Shown here one piece after another: positions 39,258 to 48,510 of a DNA stretch of 64,000 bases. Source of the stretch: a virus; IMG/VR virus record IMGVR_UViG_3300050821_002231, positions 38,897-102,896 of that record, one strand, 5' to 3'. The notes under the pieces are model-generated. The model saw only the letters and a program-made list of their open reading frames with translations, searched no databases and was not told where the DNA came from. Within the stretch, counting starts at the first letter, position 1. Each line of letters opens with the position of its first letter. The translations under genes and the position numbers were made by a program.

Positions 39258-40523
39258 ATGATCCTTCGACGCATTGTTCTCTTCGCTACGCTCCTGTGTT
39301 CGATCATAGCGGTTGCGCAGAACCCGCCGGTAAGCGTGTTTGGGGGACCATTCTTCTCATGCGTCAATGGTTCCTCCACTTGCGTGCCGAACAACTTCCA
39401 GATTCCAACTGGCTTCGTATTTCAAATCGGGACTGACACGGGGCTGTCTCGCGATTCGGCAGGAGTGATTGATGTCGGCAACGGAACGGCAGGAAATAAG
39501 GGTGGCACAATCAACGATACTACCGAGAATGTGAGCGGCACGGCTACTATAGGTACATTGGCAGCAACGACAATCAACGGAGCCGCACTGAATGGTACAT
39601 TCACGGGTGCTGGCACGTTAAGCGGGAATCTAGTTTTCAGTGGGCAGCCCAGCTTTACGCAGACTACAGGTACGCCACCATTTGCTGTAACCAGTACCAC
39701 GAATGTCGCCAACTTAAATGCGGCTTTGTTGAACGGGGCAACGTTTTCGGCGCCTGGCGCGATAGGCGGAGGCACTGCGTCTGCGGCTAACTTTACTACG
39801 TTGGGACTGACGGGCCTTGAGACCGTTCCAGTGGGCACGGCCACCGCACCAGATATTAGTGCGACCGGATCAGCATCAAATACAGGGTTGCTATTGACGA
39901 CTTCGGCAATGTGCTGGGATGCTGCTGCATCAATTACCGCCTGCGGTGTTACCGGAGGGTTTCAAGTCGGCGATGGTAAGTCTTTCGGCTTTTCACAAAA
40001 TACATCAGGTAACGGAGCGGCAGGAGCTAACTATGGAGTAATTGGAACAGGGGCAACGGAAGCATTAGCTCCTTCCACTGTGCTACTGCTGCCGCAGTGC
40101 AAGGTAACTTCTCCTGTGAGTATGACATCCAGCGGCACGCCCGTAACGATATGCTCGTGGACGCTTCCGAATGCCGCACAGACTTGGGCATGGCGATGTA
40201 GCGGAACTTACACAACGACAACAGCGACGGACACTTTTTCGCTTGGATACACAGCCGCGCAAGCCCCAACTGCCGCTAAAGGGAGCGCAAACATCTATTC
40301 GACGCTTACTGGCACCTCCACGCAGGGAAGCGTAAGTTCGACAACATCGACGGCGAATCAGACCATGCTGACAGGGGCTTCGGTTAGTAATGTGACCAAT
40401 GAGCAGTGGACCTCTTTCGGATGGGTCACAGCTTCAGCGACATCGGGGACATTTGTTATCACAGGAACACTTACTGGTACAACCCCTTCGGGGACAGCAG
40501 ACGCAGTATGCGAACTCTTCTAA
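39258..40523 (+). CDS. Exported repetitive fibre-like protein
   Basis: 421 residues. Signal peptide MILRRIVLFATLLCSIIAVAQ. The mature chain is low in charge and full of short T/G/A/N strands (SGTATIGTLAATTINGAALNGTFTG...), as in tail-fibre or adhesin shafts. A C-terminal beta domain follows (TWAWRCSGTYTTTTATDTFSLGYTAAQ). It would be exported to the periplasm or surface of the host, perhaps as an adhesin-like lysogenic trait. Confidence 0.7.
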   Translation: MILRRIVLFATLLCSIIAVAQNPPVSVFGGPFFSCVNGSSTCVPNNFQIPTGFVFQIGTDTGLSRDSAGVIDVGNGTAGNKGGTINDTTENVSGTATIGTLAATTINGAALNGTFTGAGTLSGNLVFSGQPSFTQTTGTPPFAVTSTTNVANLNAALLNGATFSAPGAIGGGTASAANFTTLGLTGLETVPVGTATAPDISATGSASNTGLLLTTSAMCWDAAASITACGVTGGFQVGDGKSFGFSQNTSGNGAAGANYGVIGTGATEALAPSTVLLLPQCKVTSPVSMTSSGTPVTICSWTLPNAAQTWAWRCSGTYTTTTATDTFSLGYTAAQAPTAAKGSANIYSTLTGTSTQGSVSSTTSTANQTMLTGASVSNVTNEQWTSFGWVTASATSGTFVITGTLTGTTPSGTADAVCELF

Positions 40524-40536
40524 ATCCTAACGCGAG

Positions 40537-41559
40537 ATGTATTCATTCATGCGCCGAACGGCCGTCCTTTCTTTGTTATTATTCTCAGTTCTTCTCTGTT
40601 TGGGAATCAACGCATATTCGCAGACTCCGCCGCTTGCTCTTGGTAGCGTATCGAGCGTTGCCGGTGCCTCCTGTCCTGGAGGAGTTGGGTTTCTTGGTGC
40701 GGATACTTGCTTCACCGCGAACGTTAGTTGCACTGGTGTGCCGAATCTAGGAGTCACTTACAGCGTTCAGAATCCCACAGTTAAACGCTTTGGCACCGTG
40801 GTTTATTTCGCCACTGGTCAAGGGACCACGCTATCAGGTCAAGTAATTGGCACCTTCCAGCCATCGCTGGTGGCCGCGGGATACCAAGTCGTAAAGTTTA
40901 TCTGGGCCTCTTCATGGTGGAATGCGGCAACGACGCCCAATCTACTAACGTCTGCATGTCTGCCGGCCACTCTGGGGAATTATTTTCATACCTCGATTTA
41001 CACCTCGGGTTTCTTTAATGTGCTGGGCAATAGCGCGGGATCAGCGGCAGTGGGTTATTGGCTAGCATGGTACGGCGGCGCATCGGTGCTGCATTTTGTA
41101 GAACTGATGAACGGCCCGGTGTTCTCCGATCTCTCGCAAGGTTGCCAGTTTCCCCAAGCACCTAATGTCACGATCATGCCGACCTACGGGGTTCCGTGGT
41201 CAGGCAGCGTGTACTACCAAGGGGGCGACCCGTCATCGCTTACCACTGCGACCGGCATTCAATGCCTCAATCCATCAGGAACCACAGGAACGCAGAACAC
41301 GGCATGGAAGGCACAGAGCATAACCGCCCCAGGATGGATTTCATCCTATCCGAACGTCACTATTGCCTCATGGGTGTGCAACAGCAACTTGAATAACTCC
41401 GAAGGGCAAGCGTGGCTATTTTACAGCGCGCTAACTTCGCCCTACCGGCTGACTCCAGTGAGTGGATGCACAGGGGCAGAGGATATAACGGACGGTACGA
41501 CGCCAGCGGGAATCAACGGAGGCACGGCGGTTCTGAACGACATGCTGCAAGACCCGTAG
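40537..41559 (+). CDS. Exported alpha/beta-hydrolase-like protein
   Basis: 340 residues. Signal peptide at residues 1-29 (LSLLLFSVLLCLGINAYSQ). The motif GNSAGSAAVGYWLAWYGG is a nucleophile elbow (G-x-S-x-G type) of serine hydrolases with alpha/beta fold, followed by HFVELMNGP. Family members include lipases, esterases and feruloyl esterases. Substrate unknown. Third consecutive gene with a signal peptide. Confidence 0.7.
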   Translation: MYSFMRRTAVLSLLLFSVLLCLGINAYSQTPPLALGSVSSVAGASCPGGVGFLGADTCFTANVSCTGVPNLGVTYSVQNPTVKRFGTVVYFATGQGTTLSGQVIGTFQPSLVAAGYQVVKFIWASSWWNAATTPNLLTSACLPATLGNYFHTSIYTSGFFNVLGNSAGSAAVGYWLAWYGGASVLHFVELMNGPVFSDLSQGCQFPQAPNVTIMPTYGVPWSGSVYYQGGDPSSLTTATGIQCLNPSGTTGTQNTAWKAQSITAPGWISSYPNVTIASWVCNSNLNNSEGQAWLFYSALTSPYRLTPVSGCTGAEDITDGTTPAGINGGTAVLNDMLQDP

Positions 41560-41624
41560 ACATTTGAACGGCACGGCAAGGCACGCTATCTTCTAACGCT
41601 CACGGCGTAGAAAAGGAGTGTCCA

Positions 41625-42380
41625 ATGGTAATTGAATTCGGGAGCGGCATACTTTTTGGCAAGCCGATTGCTGGCAACCTGCCCACCAATCCTACGCCGG
41701 TGCGTCTCGGCGTTCTACAAGAAGTCACCGTCACATTCAAAGGTGACCTCAAGAAACTATTCGGCCAGTACCAGTTTCCCGTTGCGACGGCGCGCGGCAA
41801 GGTGGAGATCGACATTAAAGGCAAGTTTGCGGCCTTCGATCCGGTAGCTATAAACCAACTATTCTTCGCGCAGTCGCAGACGGCTGGCATCACGCTGATC
41901 GCGGATAACGAATCGCATCCTATTGCTGCTACGGTAACTGCGACCAATGCTACAAACTTCGTAAGTCCCGGTGGAGACTTTGGAGTGCAGAATGGCACGA
42001 CGGGCGCCACGATGGTCAAAGTGGCTTCATCTCCCGCTGTTGGCCAGTACAGCGTAGTGGAATCCACGGGGGTCTATAGCTTCAACGCTACGGACGTAAC
42101 CTCGGGATTCCCTGTTTTGTTGAGCTATCTCTACACAGCAGCAACCCGCGGCTTGACCACGCAGATTTCGCAGCAACTCATGGGCTATGCTCCGGAAGTG
42201 GAAATGTTCTTGTATAACAACTTCCGGTCGAAGTACTTGGCTTGCCAACTCAACGATGTGACCATTGGAGAAATTTCCCTGCCAAGCAAGCTGGAAGATT
42301 TCTGGGTCTCGGATATTAGCGGCAGCGCCAACGCCAACGCCGCGAACTCCGTTGGAGCCATCTACTCGGATGTCGCGTAG
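41625..42380 (+). CDS. Major tail tube protein
   Basis: 251 residues. Start MVIEFGSGILFGKPIAGN, then PTPVRLGVLQEVTVTFKGDLKKLFGQYQFPVATARGKVEIDIKGKFA, are typical of tube proteins. Strong AAAAGGAGTG ribosome site, as for an abundant protein. It lies directly upstream of the tail chaperones and tape measure, the standard order. Confidence 0.8.
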   Translation: MVIEFGSGILFGKPIAGNLPTNPTPVRLGVLQEVTVTFKGDLKKLFGQYQFPVATARGKVEIDIKGKFAAFDPVAINQLFFAQSQTAGITLIADNESHPIAATVTATNATNFVSPGGDFGVQNGTTGATMVKVASSPAVGQYSVVESTGVYSFNATDVTSGFPVLLSYLYTAATRGLTTQISQQLMGYAPEVEMFLYNNFRSKYLACQLNDVTIGEISLPSKLEDFWVSDISGSANANAANSVGAIYSDVA

Positions 42381-42451
42381 CAGTCATTAACCTCAACGTG
42401 GGCGGGGCTTCGGCTTCGCCCGCATATTTTCAAAGGGAAGGAACCTGCACG

Positions 42452-42874
42452 ATGCGTACGAAAGAAGTGGAATGTGAAGGACAGAAATACCTGTTCGGCA
42501 AGTTAACCAGCGGCCAAGTAGATGAATTAATCTTCGCTATCGGCGAAATGCGTAAAGAGGAAGGGAAGATTATCGCCTCCGTCACAGGCGGGAAACGAAT
42601 GTTGCGGACGCAGATATGCCCGGTGATAGCTGCGGCCTTCAATAACGCAATTGCCGGTGACGGCAAATGGTTTTTCGATGGATGGGATCGTCCCGCAGAT
42701 CTTAAACCAGAAGCCACTTGGTACAGCGCCAAGGATGTATTTGGTACCTTGGACTTTTCCGACACTATCCGCGTCTATAATGAGATCACTCGATTCAGTG
42801 CACTCACAAGCGAAGTCAAGAAAGCCGCCCCATCGGGGGAAGGCGAAGCAGTCGATACTACCGCGACCAGCTAG
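42452..42874 (+). CDS. Tail assembly chaperone (short form)
   Basis: 140 residues from ATG 42452. MRTKEVECEGQKYLFGKLTSGQVDELIFAIGE with a later conserved-looking W (DGKWFFDGWD) fits the G-type chaperone fold upstream of tape measures. It ends VDTTATS. A minus-one frameshift near its end would add the 43185-terminating extension. Confidence 0.75.
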   Translation: MRTKEVECEGQKYLFGKLTSGQVDELIFAIGEMRKEEGKIIASVTGGKRMLRTQICPVIAAAFNNAIAGDGKWFFDGWDRPADLKPEATWYSAKDVFGTLDFSDTIRVYNEITRFSALTSEVKKAAPSGEGEAVDTTATS

Positions 42875-43185
42875 AACGTCTTATCGCCTGCTTATCCATT
42901 GAGCTGCACAAGTTTCCCGAAGAGGTTTGGTGTATGCCCTATGCAGACGCTATGCTCTTATGGCGTGAGTTCGAGGAAGCCCCGCCTGTGCGTACCCTCT
43001 TCGCAAAATTCGTCGGCTACGAGAACCCACATCGCCGCTGGTCTGGAAAGAATATGAGTGGCGACGATTTCATGTTCTTACAAAAGGCAATGGGTGCGCC
43101 AGCGCAGCCTAAAATGCCCGATCATTTGAAAGATGCCCTGAATTGGGCAGAAAACATGAAGAAGAAACATCCCGCGTTGCAGTAA
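42452..43185 (+). CDS. Tail assembly chaperone, frameshifted long form (G-T type)
   Basis: The minus-one frame is open from 42784 to 43185. It reads YYRDQLERLIACLSIELHKF, then PEEVWCMPYADAMLLWREFEE, clearly protein-like before the ATG at 42934. A likely slip site is the run of five G at 42835-42839 in TCG GGG GAA: Gly-tRNA can re-pair with GGG one base back. Phages make G and G-T chaperones at a fixed ratio to wrap the tape measure. The slip position is inferred. Confidence 0.7.
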
Positions 43186-43208
43186 TCCCTCCACCCGGTG
43201 GAATCATT
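43184..43208 (+). repeat. Dispersed 25-bp near-palindrome, copy P7
   Basis: Core TCCACCCGGTGGA (43190-43202), ending two bases before the ATG of the tape measure gene. The GGTGGA arm sits at ribosome-site distance, so binding here could affect translation. Confidence 0.8.
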
Positions 43209-43210
43209 CG

Positions 43211-46183
43211 ATGCCTGACGATGTAGTCTTCAAACTCACGACCGTGTACGACGGCACCAGCGTTGCCGAGGGTATGAGTGGAACTACGTCTGTAATTGAG
43301 GGCGACACGGCAGCGTGGAAAGAAGCGTTCAACTCCACCTTCCTGCAGATAGATGAGAGCAACGCGACTCTGATTGCATCCATTGAGAAACTTACTGCCG
43401 CGATCGACACAATTCCGATAGCAAGTGAACGCGCGGCTGCAGAATCGGGCACCGCATTTTCCGCTCTTTCTGAGCGAATCGTCAACACGGCAGAAGTAGC
43501 GAAGCTCGAAGCGGCCGGCATTGGCGGGGCGTTCTCCGGTCTGGGTGCTCTGCTCGGCGGCGGAATCGCAGTCGGATTCCTCGCGCACTTCCTCGACGAA
43601 ACCAACAAAGAAGTTATCGCACTCGGAAATCTGTCTACTCAGACAGGCATTTCCATCTCCTCGCTCGCTGGATTGCAATTAACCACGCGGGAACTCGGCA
43701 TTGACTTCCAAGTTGTGCAGCAGTCGATGTCGCGCCTTGAAGCAGCGCAAGCGCGTGCAGTGGAAGGCAGCAGAGGCCAGATAGAAGCCTTCCAGCGTAT
43801 CGGCCTTTCCGTCAAAGAGATCAAGGACCTCTCGCCAGAAGAGTTGTTCAATACGGTATCCGGAGCGGTCCAAAACACGGCTAGCTCGTCTGACATCGCG
43901 GCCTCTTCCATGACGCTCCTCGGGCGCGGTGGCAAAGCACTAATCCCGGTTTTCAAAGAGTACGGCAGTTCTCTCGATGAGGTGATGAAGAAACTCGGAG
44001 AGGAGAGCGGGGTCACGGAAACAGCGTACGCCGAAGCGCTGAAGTATCAGAAGGTGATGGCAGACCTTGGTGACACACTGCGAAAGGTAGCCATTGAGTC
44101 CATTCCTCTTCTAACGACCGCGATTCGATATGGAGTCGCAGGGTTTGACGAGTTGGCTGGGACTATCGACAAGGTAGTCATTCGGATGTATCAGTACGAG
44201 CAGGACGCGGAAGCAATTTCCAATGCCACGCTTACCCTAACGTCGCCGATGCAGGCGATACGCGACAATGCCCGAGAGGCCGATGCTGCTATCGCGCAGT
44301 TGACGAAAGATACAACTGACCATGTGCGGTCGGCTCTTGGACTTGCAAGCGTCACCGAAGTGGAAAATCAAGGCACGAAAGCTATCGAAGCCTATGCCAA
44401 CAGCGGCAAAGACCTCGCGCATCTTTCCGACGTATTCGCGCAAGTAAAAGGCGATTGGTTCGCGTTCACGCAAGCCATCGCAAGCGAAGGCGCTAAGTCA
44501 GATCCATTTGGGATTTCCTCAGTTCTTAAGACGATTGATCAGCGCGAAAATAAACCGAGCGGCGCGGGTGCCCCTGCGCCGAAGGATAACCGTTTGGAGG
44601 AATGGAAACTCCAACTCCAACAAATGGAGGATGCTAGTAACGCCTCACACATCGTAATCGAATCCCAGGAACTGGCTTTCTGGGATCACATTCTTCAGAC
44701 AGTAAAACTTAAGACCTCGGAAGAGGTTGCGATTCGTCATAGCATCGCAACCCTGAACAAGGACATTGAAAAGGAACTGCAAGCCGATGTAATCCGTAGT
44801 TACGAAGAGGGCGCACGCGCCGCAGGCGAAGGATCGGAAAAACAACTTGAAATTCTGCGCACCCTTTACGAGTACACATCCCGAGTGTACGGCGAATTAT
44901 CGCCACAGGCCGTGCACGCGTACGACGAGATTATTGCGTCCAGCCGCAAGGCGGCGGAGCAGCAAATCAAAGATGTTACGGAAGTGGCGAAGGCCGCAGA
45001 AAAGGCCGCACAGCAGCGTATCGAGGAAGCGCAGAAGCAATTAGAGACCCAGCACAAGGAAGACACGACCCAGATTGAATCCTCGGGCAAGCAAACTGTC
45101 GGTGCGCTAGGAGGCGGCAAGGGGATCATTGGCGGCGGTATCCAACTCGAAGTCGCACAGCAAGACACGCAGCAACTCTTGGCATTGGATGAATCCTTTG
45201 CTGCGGCTAGCATTGCGAACGCGCGAGCAATCGAAGCTGCTAAGGTCGAAGAGTTAAACAAAATTCGCTCAGAAACCCAAGCGCAGTATGACGCCGGAGC
45301 GCTCGGAGAGCAAGCCTATAACGAAAAAATCAAGCAACTCGACACCGAGCAGGAGGCGGCAGTCGAGGCGGAACAGACTAAAGAACTCGACATTACCCGA
45401 AAGACGGCAGACCAAAGGTTTCAAATCGAGCAGCAGTATGCGAAGCAGGTAGAAGCGGTTCAGCAGGAGATTGCGAATCGCATGGCTTCGGAACTCGATA
45501 AGATGATTTTGCAGTCGCGAAATTTTCATGAAGCCATCACGAAACTCTGGGTTGATGCAGTGCAGGGTATCATCAAGCAGATCGACAAGATGGCGACGGA
45601 GTTTATTACCCGGCAGCTGATTATGGTTGCTGCGAAGAGGTCTGCGGACGCAGCATTGGACGCGGCACAAGGAACGGCTGATGTTGGTAAAACAGTCGTC
45701 AACAATGCAGCAAACGCGGCAGCGGCCGAGAGTTACATTGGTACAGCGGCAGCAGCAGCTTTTGCAGGGCAACTGGAAATCAGCGACGGTTTAGACGTTC
45801 CTGGAGCCGTGGCTGCTGCAAGCGCAGTAGAATCTGCGGGTCAGGTATTCGTTGCTCAAGCCAGTGCCGCAGGTGGCTGGGAACTTCCAAGTAGCGGCGG
45901 CCCGTTCCCTATGCTTGGCCATCCCGATGAAATGATGTTGCCAGCGCCAATCTCAACGGGTCTAAAGAGAATGATCACAATGCAGAGCCTGCAGGAGAAC
46001 AACAGTTCGACAACGAATGCCGCACCTGCGATTGGCAATCTGCACTATCACGCGGGCGACGTACATGCACTGGATGGCAGCGGAGTATCCGATGTTCTTT
46101 CTAAGCATCCTGCACAGTTAGCGAAGATGGTCTCTGGACTCGTGAGCAGAGGGCATCTTGACCCGAGAGGCTTCGTGCGATGA
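43211..46183 (+). CDS. Tail tape measure protein
   Basis: 990 residues, largely helical coiled coil (QQRIEEAQKQLETQHKEDTTQIE; EELNKIRSETQAQYDAG). A membrane-active glycine/alanine segment lies at about 95-120 (AAGIGGAFSGLGALLGGGIAVGFLAHFL). Length sets tail length: by the usual rule of about 1.5 angstrom per residue, near 150 nm (general knowledge, not measured). The C-terminus is HxH-rich (LHYHAGDVHALDG). It starts directly after P7. Confidence 0.9.
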   Translation: MPDDVVFKLTTVYDGTSVAEGMSGTTSVIEGDTAAWKEAFNSTFLQIDESNATLIASIEKLTAAIDTIPIASERAAAESGTAFSALSERIVNTAEVAKLEAAGIGGAFSGLGALLGGGIAVGFLAHFLDETNKEVIALGNLSTQTGISISSLAGLQLTTRELGIDFQVVQQSMSRLEAAQARAVEGSRGQIEAFQRIGLSVKEIKDLSPEELFNTVSGAVQNTASSSDIAASSMTLLGRGGKALIPVFKEYGSSLDEVMKKLGEESGVTETAYAEALKYQKVMADLGDTLRKVAIESIPLLTTAIRYGVAGFDELAGTIDKVVIRMYQYEQDAEAISNATLTLTSPMQAIRDNAREADAAIAQLTKDTTDHVRSALGLASVTEVENQGTKAIEAYANSGKDLAHLSDVFAQVKGDWFAFTQAIASEGAKSDPFGISSVLKTIDQRENKPSGAGAPAPKDNRLEEWKLQLQQMEDASNASHIVIESQELAFWDHILQTVKLKTSEEVAIRHSIATLNKDIEKELQADVIRSYEEGARAAGEGSEKQLEILRTLYEYTSRVYGELSPQAVHAYDEIIASSRKAAEQQIKDVTEVAKAAEKAAQQRIEEAQKQLETQHKEDTTQIESSGKQTVGALGGGKGIIGGGIQLEVAQQDTQQLLALDESFAAASIANARAIEAAKVEELNKIRSETQAQYDAGALGEQAYNEKIKQLDTEQEAAVEAEQTKELDITRKTADQRFQIEQQYAKQVEAVQQEIANRMASELDKMILQSRNFHEAITKLWVDAVQGIIKQIDKMATEFITRQLIMVAAKRSADAALDAAQGTADVGKTVVNNAANAAAAESYIGTAAAAAFAGQLEISDGLDVPGAVAAASAVESAGQVFVAQASAAGGWELPSSGGPFPMLGHPDEMMLPAPISTGLKRMITMQSLQENNSSTTNAAPAIGNLHYHAGDVHALDGSGVSDVLSKHPAQLAKMVSGLVSRGHLDPRGFVR

Positions 46184-47151
46184 GTTTGACGACCTCTCTC
46201 GCAATCTTCCCAGGATTCAAGCCCGGCCAATCGTTTACGCCTCCGCCTACGCCGATTCGCGCACAGCCTTCCTGGAATTTCAAAGAAACTGCGAAGTGGA
46301 ACAACTCAAGGCAAGAGGCTATCAATGGTCGCGTCTCCGTTGTGAAGTATTGGAACAATCCAAAGTGGGACTGGGAATGGATCTACAGCTTTATGTCCGA
46401 CGACCCATCGGGACAGGCTTATGGTATTGGTTTGAACCAGTTCTATCCACAACCGATTCCTGCAACGGACCTCGGAGTTCTGAAAGGCTTCTACCATGCG
46501 ATGCAGGGCGCCAACATGTTCGCCTACCAACCGCCAGACTGTGTGATTGGCGGAAACATGAGCATCACTGCAGTTTCGGGCGCGGGGAATCTCTTCACTC
46601 TCTACGGCGCGAACAACGCACAGCTTGGGAACTATGCGAACATCTCTGGATTAGGCCCGACGAGTTTTCTTGATGGCAACCGTCAAGTGCTTGCCTGTTC
46701 CCCTTTATACATCACGGTATATCTTGCACATGCCGACTATGCACTCACTGCTGATTCAGGGTCAGCATTCATCGGACAACTCCTCTCGCCGGCAGATGCG
46801 AACAACAATTCAGAACTGGTGCACACGATTGGCGCCTACCCAGCGATTCCCTTGACCGGGACTCCGCCGACAGCAACACTGGCAACGGAGTCAGTACAGC
46901 TAATAGACTCTTCCACGCTTCAAGTTCAGGCCAATGGCACAACTGTAAGCACGATAACGCTCCCAGTAAATACGGTGCCGAACTATCAAGGTCTCGTGCT
47001 GAATTTTGCGTCCGCGCCAACGCCCCCGATTGTCGCAGCATTCAGTTATTACTATCCGGTGCGGTTCTCGGAAGACACACAAGAGTATGAAAATTTTTCG
47101 GCCATGCTTTATTCGTGCAGTTCCGTAAAAATGGAACAAGATAGGCTCTAA
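46180..47151 (+). CDS. Distal tail protein-like (DUF2460/GTA gp12-like)
   Basis: 323 residues, ATGA overlap with the tape measure. A WNFKETAKWNNSRQEAINGRVSVVKYWNNPKWDWEW segment and the final FSEDTQEYENFSAMLYSCSSVKMEQDR fit DUF2460-like distal tail proteins, which join tube to tail tip. The inserted middle is beta-rich. The order of genes after it supports this. Confidence 0.7.
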   Translation: MSLTTSLAIFPGFKPGQSFTPPPTPIRAQPSWNFKETAKWNNSRQEAINGRVSVVKYWNNPKWDWEWIYSFMSDDPSGQAYGIGLNQFYPQPIPATDLGVLKGFYHAMQGANMFAYQPPDCVIGGNMSITAVSGAGNLFTLYGANNAQLGNYANISGLGPTSFLDGNRQVLACSPLYITVYLAHADYALTADSGSAFIGQLLSPADANNNSELVHTIGAYPAIPLTGTPPTATLATESVQLIDSSTLQVQANGTTVSTITLPVNTVPNYQGLVLNFASAPTPPIVAAFSYYYPVRFSEDTQEYENFSAMLYSCSSVKMEQDRL

Positions 47152-47152
47152 A

Positions 47153-47398
47153 ATGATCGACGAAAAACTAAAGACAGTCCTCATCGACAACATCGGCGAA
47201 CCCGAAGGCGGCTTCGCGGAATCAACGTCACTTGCCAATGTGGATTCCTTGCGAATACTAGAGATCGGCATAGCGCTTGAAGAGGCTTACGGGATCATCA
47301 TCGAAGATGAAGATATGCGAAGAAACGGCAATAATGTCTTTGCCGCGGTTGGTGATTTGCAAGAGTATCTAAAGCGGAGGACGAGTTGCCCCGCGTAA
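47153..47398 (+). CDS. Acyl-carrier-protein-like protein inside tail-tip operon
   Basis: 81 residues. ANVDSLRILEIGIALEEAYGIIIEDED has the DSL motif with Ser32 as phosphopantetheine site and the ACP helix layout, about the same length as the ACP at 71-316 but clearly different in sequence. It begins two bases after the previous stop and overlaps the next gene by 13 nt, so it is co-translated with tail-tip proteins. Role unknown: carrier for an acyl modification, or structural partner. Confidence 0.75.
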   Translation: MIDEKLKTVLIDNIGEPEGGFAESTSLANVDSLRILEIGIALEEAYGIIIEDEDMRRNGNNVFAAVGDLQEYLKRRTSCPA

Positions 47399-48510
47399 TC
47401 TATAATCCTGCGACAGGAGTTATTAACTCGTCCTCTGTTCAGACCGCCCTGCTAACTGATCAGACCTTGGTAATCTGTAATCTCTACAGCTTCGCGAACC
47501 GAGTGTTCTGGACTTACGACCCAACTAGTCATGTAGCGTTCTGGTCATTCACTGATGGAGACTTTGCGTGTGCAGTTAAGTATCTTCAGTTGTTCGCATC
47601 GGGCAGCGTGCAAATTTCAGCCTTGAACGCAGGGAATATGTACTACACCGCAGCGCCAGGAGGCGCAGGAGTTACATATTTACCGGCTAGACGCACCGGG
47701 GTAGGCGGAGCCCTGAATGATGCAGGCTTCAAGCGAGGTCCGCTCACTTACGAAGTTGGCTTGGCAGCCAACGCTCCAGAGTTAAATTGGTTTGTTGATG
47801 ACGCTGCCGACCACTTCGCGCCTCTCAGTGGAGCCTACACCCAACTAATTAATCCGCCCGTGGCCATCTTGCCTATGAGGCAGGCAATGGTCAACTTCCG
47901 AGCATTCGACGACTGCCCATTCTGGATTCATCGCGCGATCTTTACGGACTTCCCAAATAAGGGAGGATTATTTCTAGGCACGACATTGATGTGGCGCGGG
48001 TTCATCCGTAAGGTGGAAGCTGCCGCAGATTACCTCAAAATTACTTTGGCGAGTTTGATGCAGATTATTCAAGACACGCCAGTGCCGACGCAGATCATTC
48101 AGGCGAACAGCCGTACTGGGCCATTCCTGCCGTTCCCAACCGTGGGAGCCAGCACACTTGGCCCATATCCTTCAGCAGGTTCCATTGTGCGAATCGCGGC
48201 CAAGACTTATACCGTGAGCGGTTCGGGAATCGTCGCGAACCAATTTCAAGACTGCTGGGTAACGTTCAATCCGCAGGCATCGAGTTTCAACTTCGCGCCG
48301 CAGAGCGGTCTTCCTCCACAGGCTACGCCATGCTGGAAAATTCAGAGCAACACCGCCTCCAGCGGGGGTGCTGTGAATATTACATTCTACGATCCGCCGA
48401 TTGTGCCAGGTAACGTGCAGAACATCAACGTGTTCTCATTGGCATCTGGAACAATCGGAGCACCAGGGGTTGGGAACATACCACCGCCAGATAACAGCCT
48501 CAGCATATGA
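47386..48510 (+). CDS. Tail hub protein (DUF2163/GTA gp13-like)
   Basis: 374 residues from a TTG at 47386. FAFDDCPFW-like FRAFDDCPFWIHRAIFTDF and MWRGFIRKVEAAADYLKITLASLMQ resemble the hub fold, and the downstream gene order (peptidase, then megatron) matches gene-transfer-agent tails. The C-terminus has Cys/Pro-rich loops. Confidence 0.6.
   Translation: MPRVIYNPATGVINSSSVQTALLTDQTLVICNLYSFANRVFWTYDPTSHVAFWSFTDGDFACAVKYLQLFASGSVQISALNAGNMYYTAAPGGAGVTYLPARRTGVGGALNDAGFKRGPLTYEVGLAANAPELNWFVDDAADHFAPLSGAYTQLINPPVAILPMRQAMVNFRAFDDCPFWIHRAIFTDFPNKGGLFLGTTLMWRGFIRKVEAAADYLKITLASLMQIIQDTPVPTQIIQANSRTGPFLPFPTVGASTLGPYPSAGSIVRIAAKTYTVSGSGIVANQFQDCWVTFNPQASSFNFAPQSGLPPQATPCWKIQSNTASSGGAVNITFYDPPIVPGNVQNINVFSLASGTIGAPGVGNIPPPDNSLSI

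Noticed and set aside
46158-46673. Plus-strand open frame of 171 codons within the distal tail gene
   Set aside because: Shadow of the 46180 gene in another frame; composition rich in Arg/Cys without domains.
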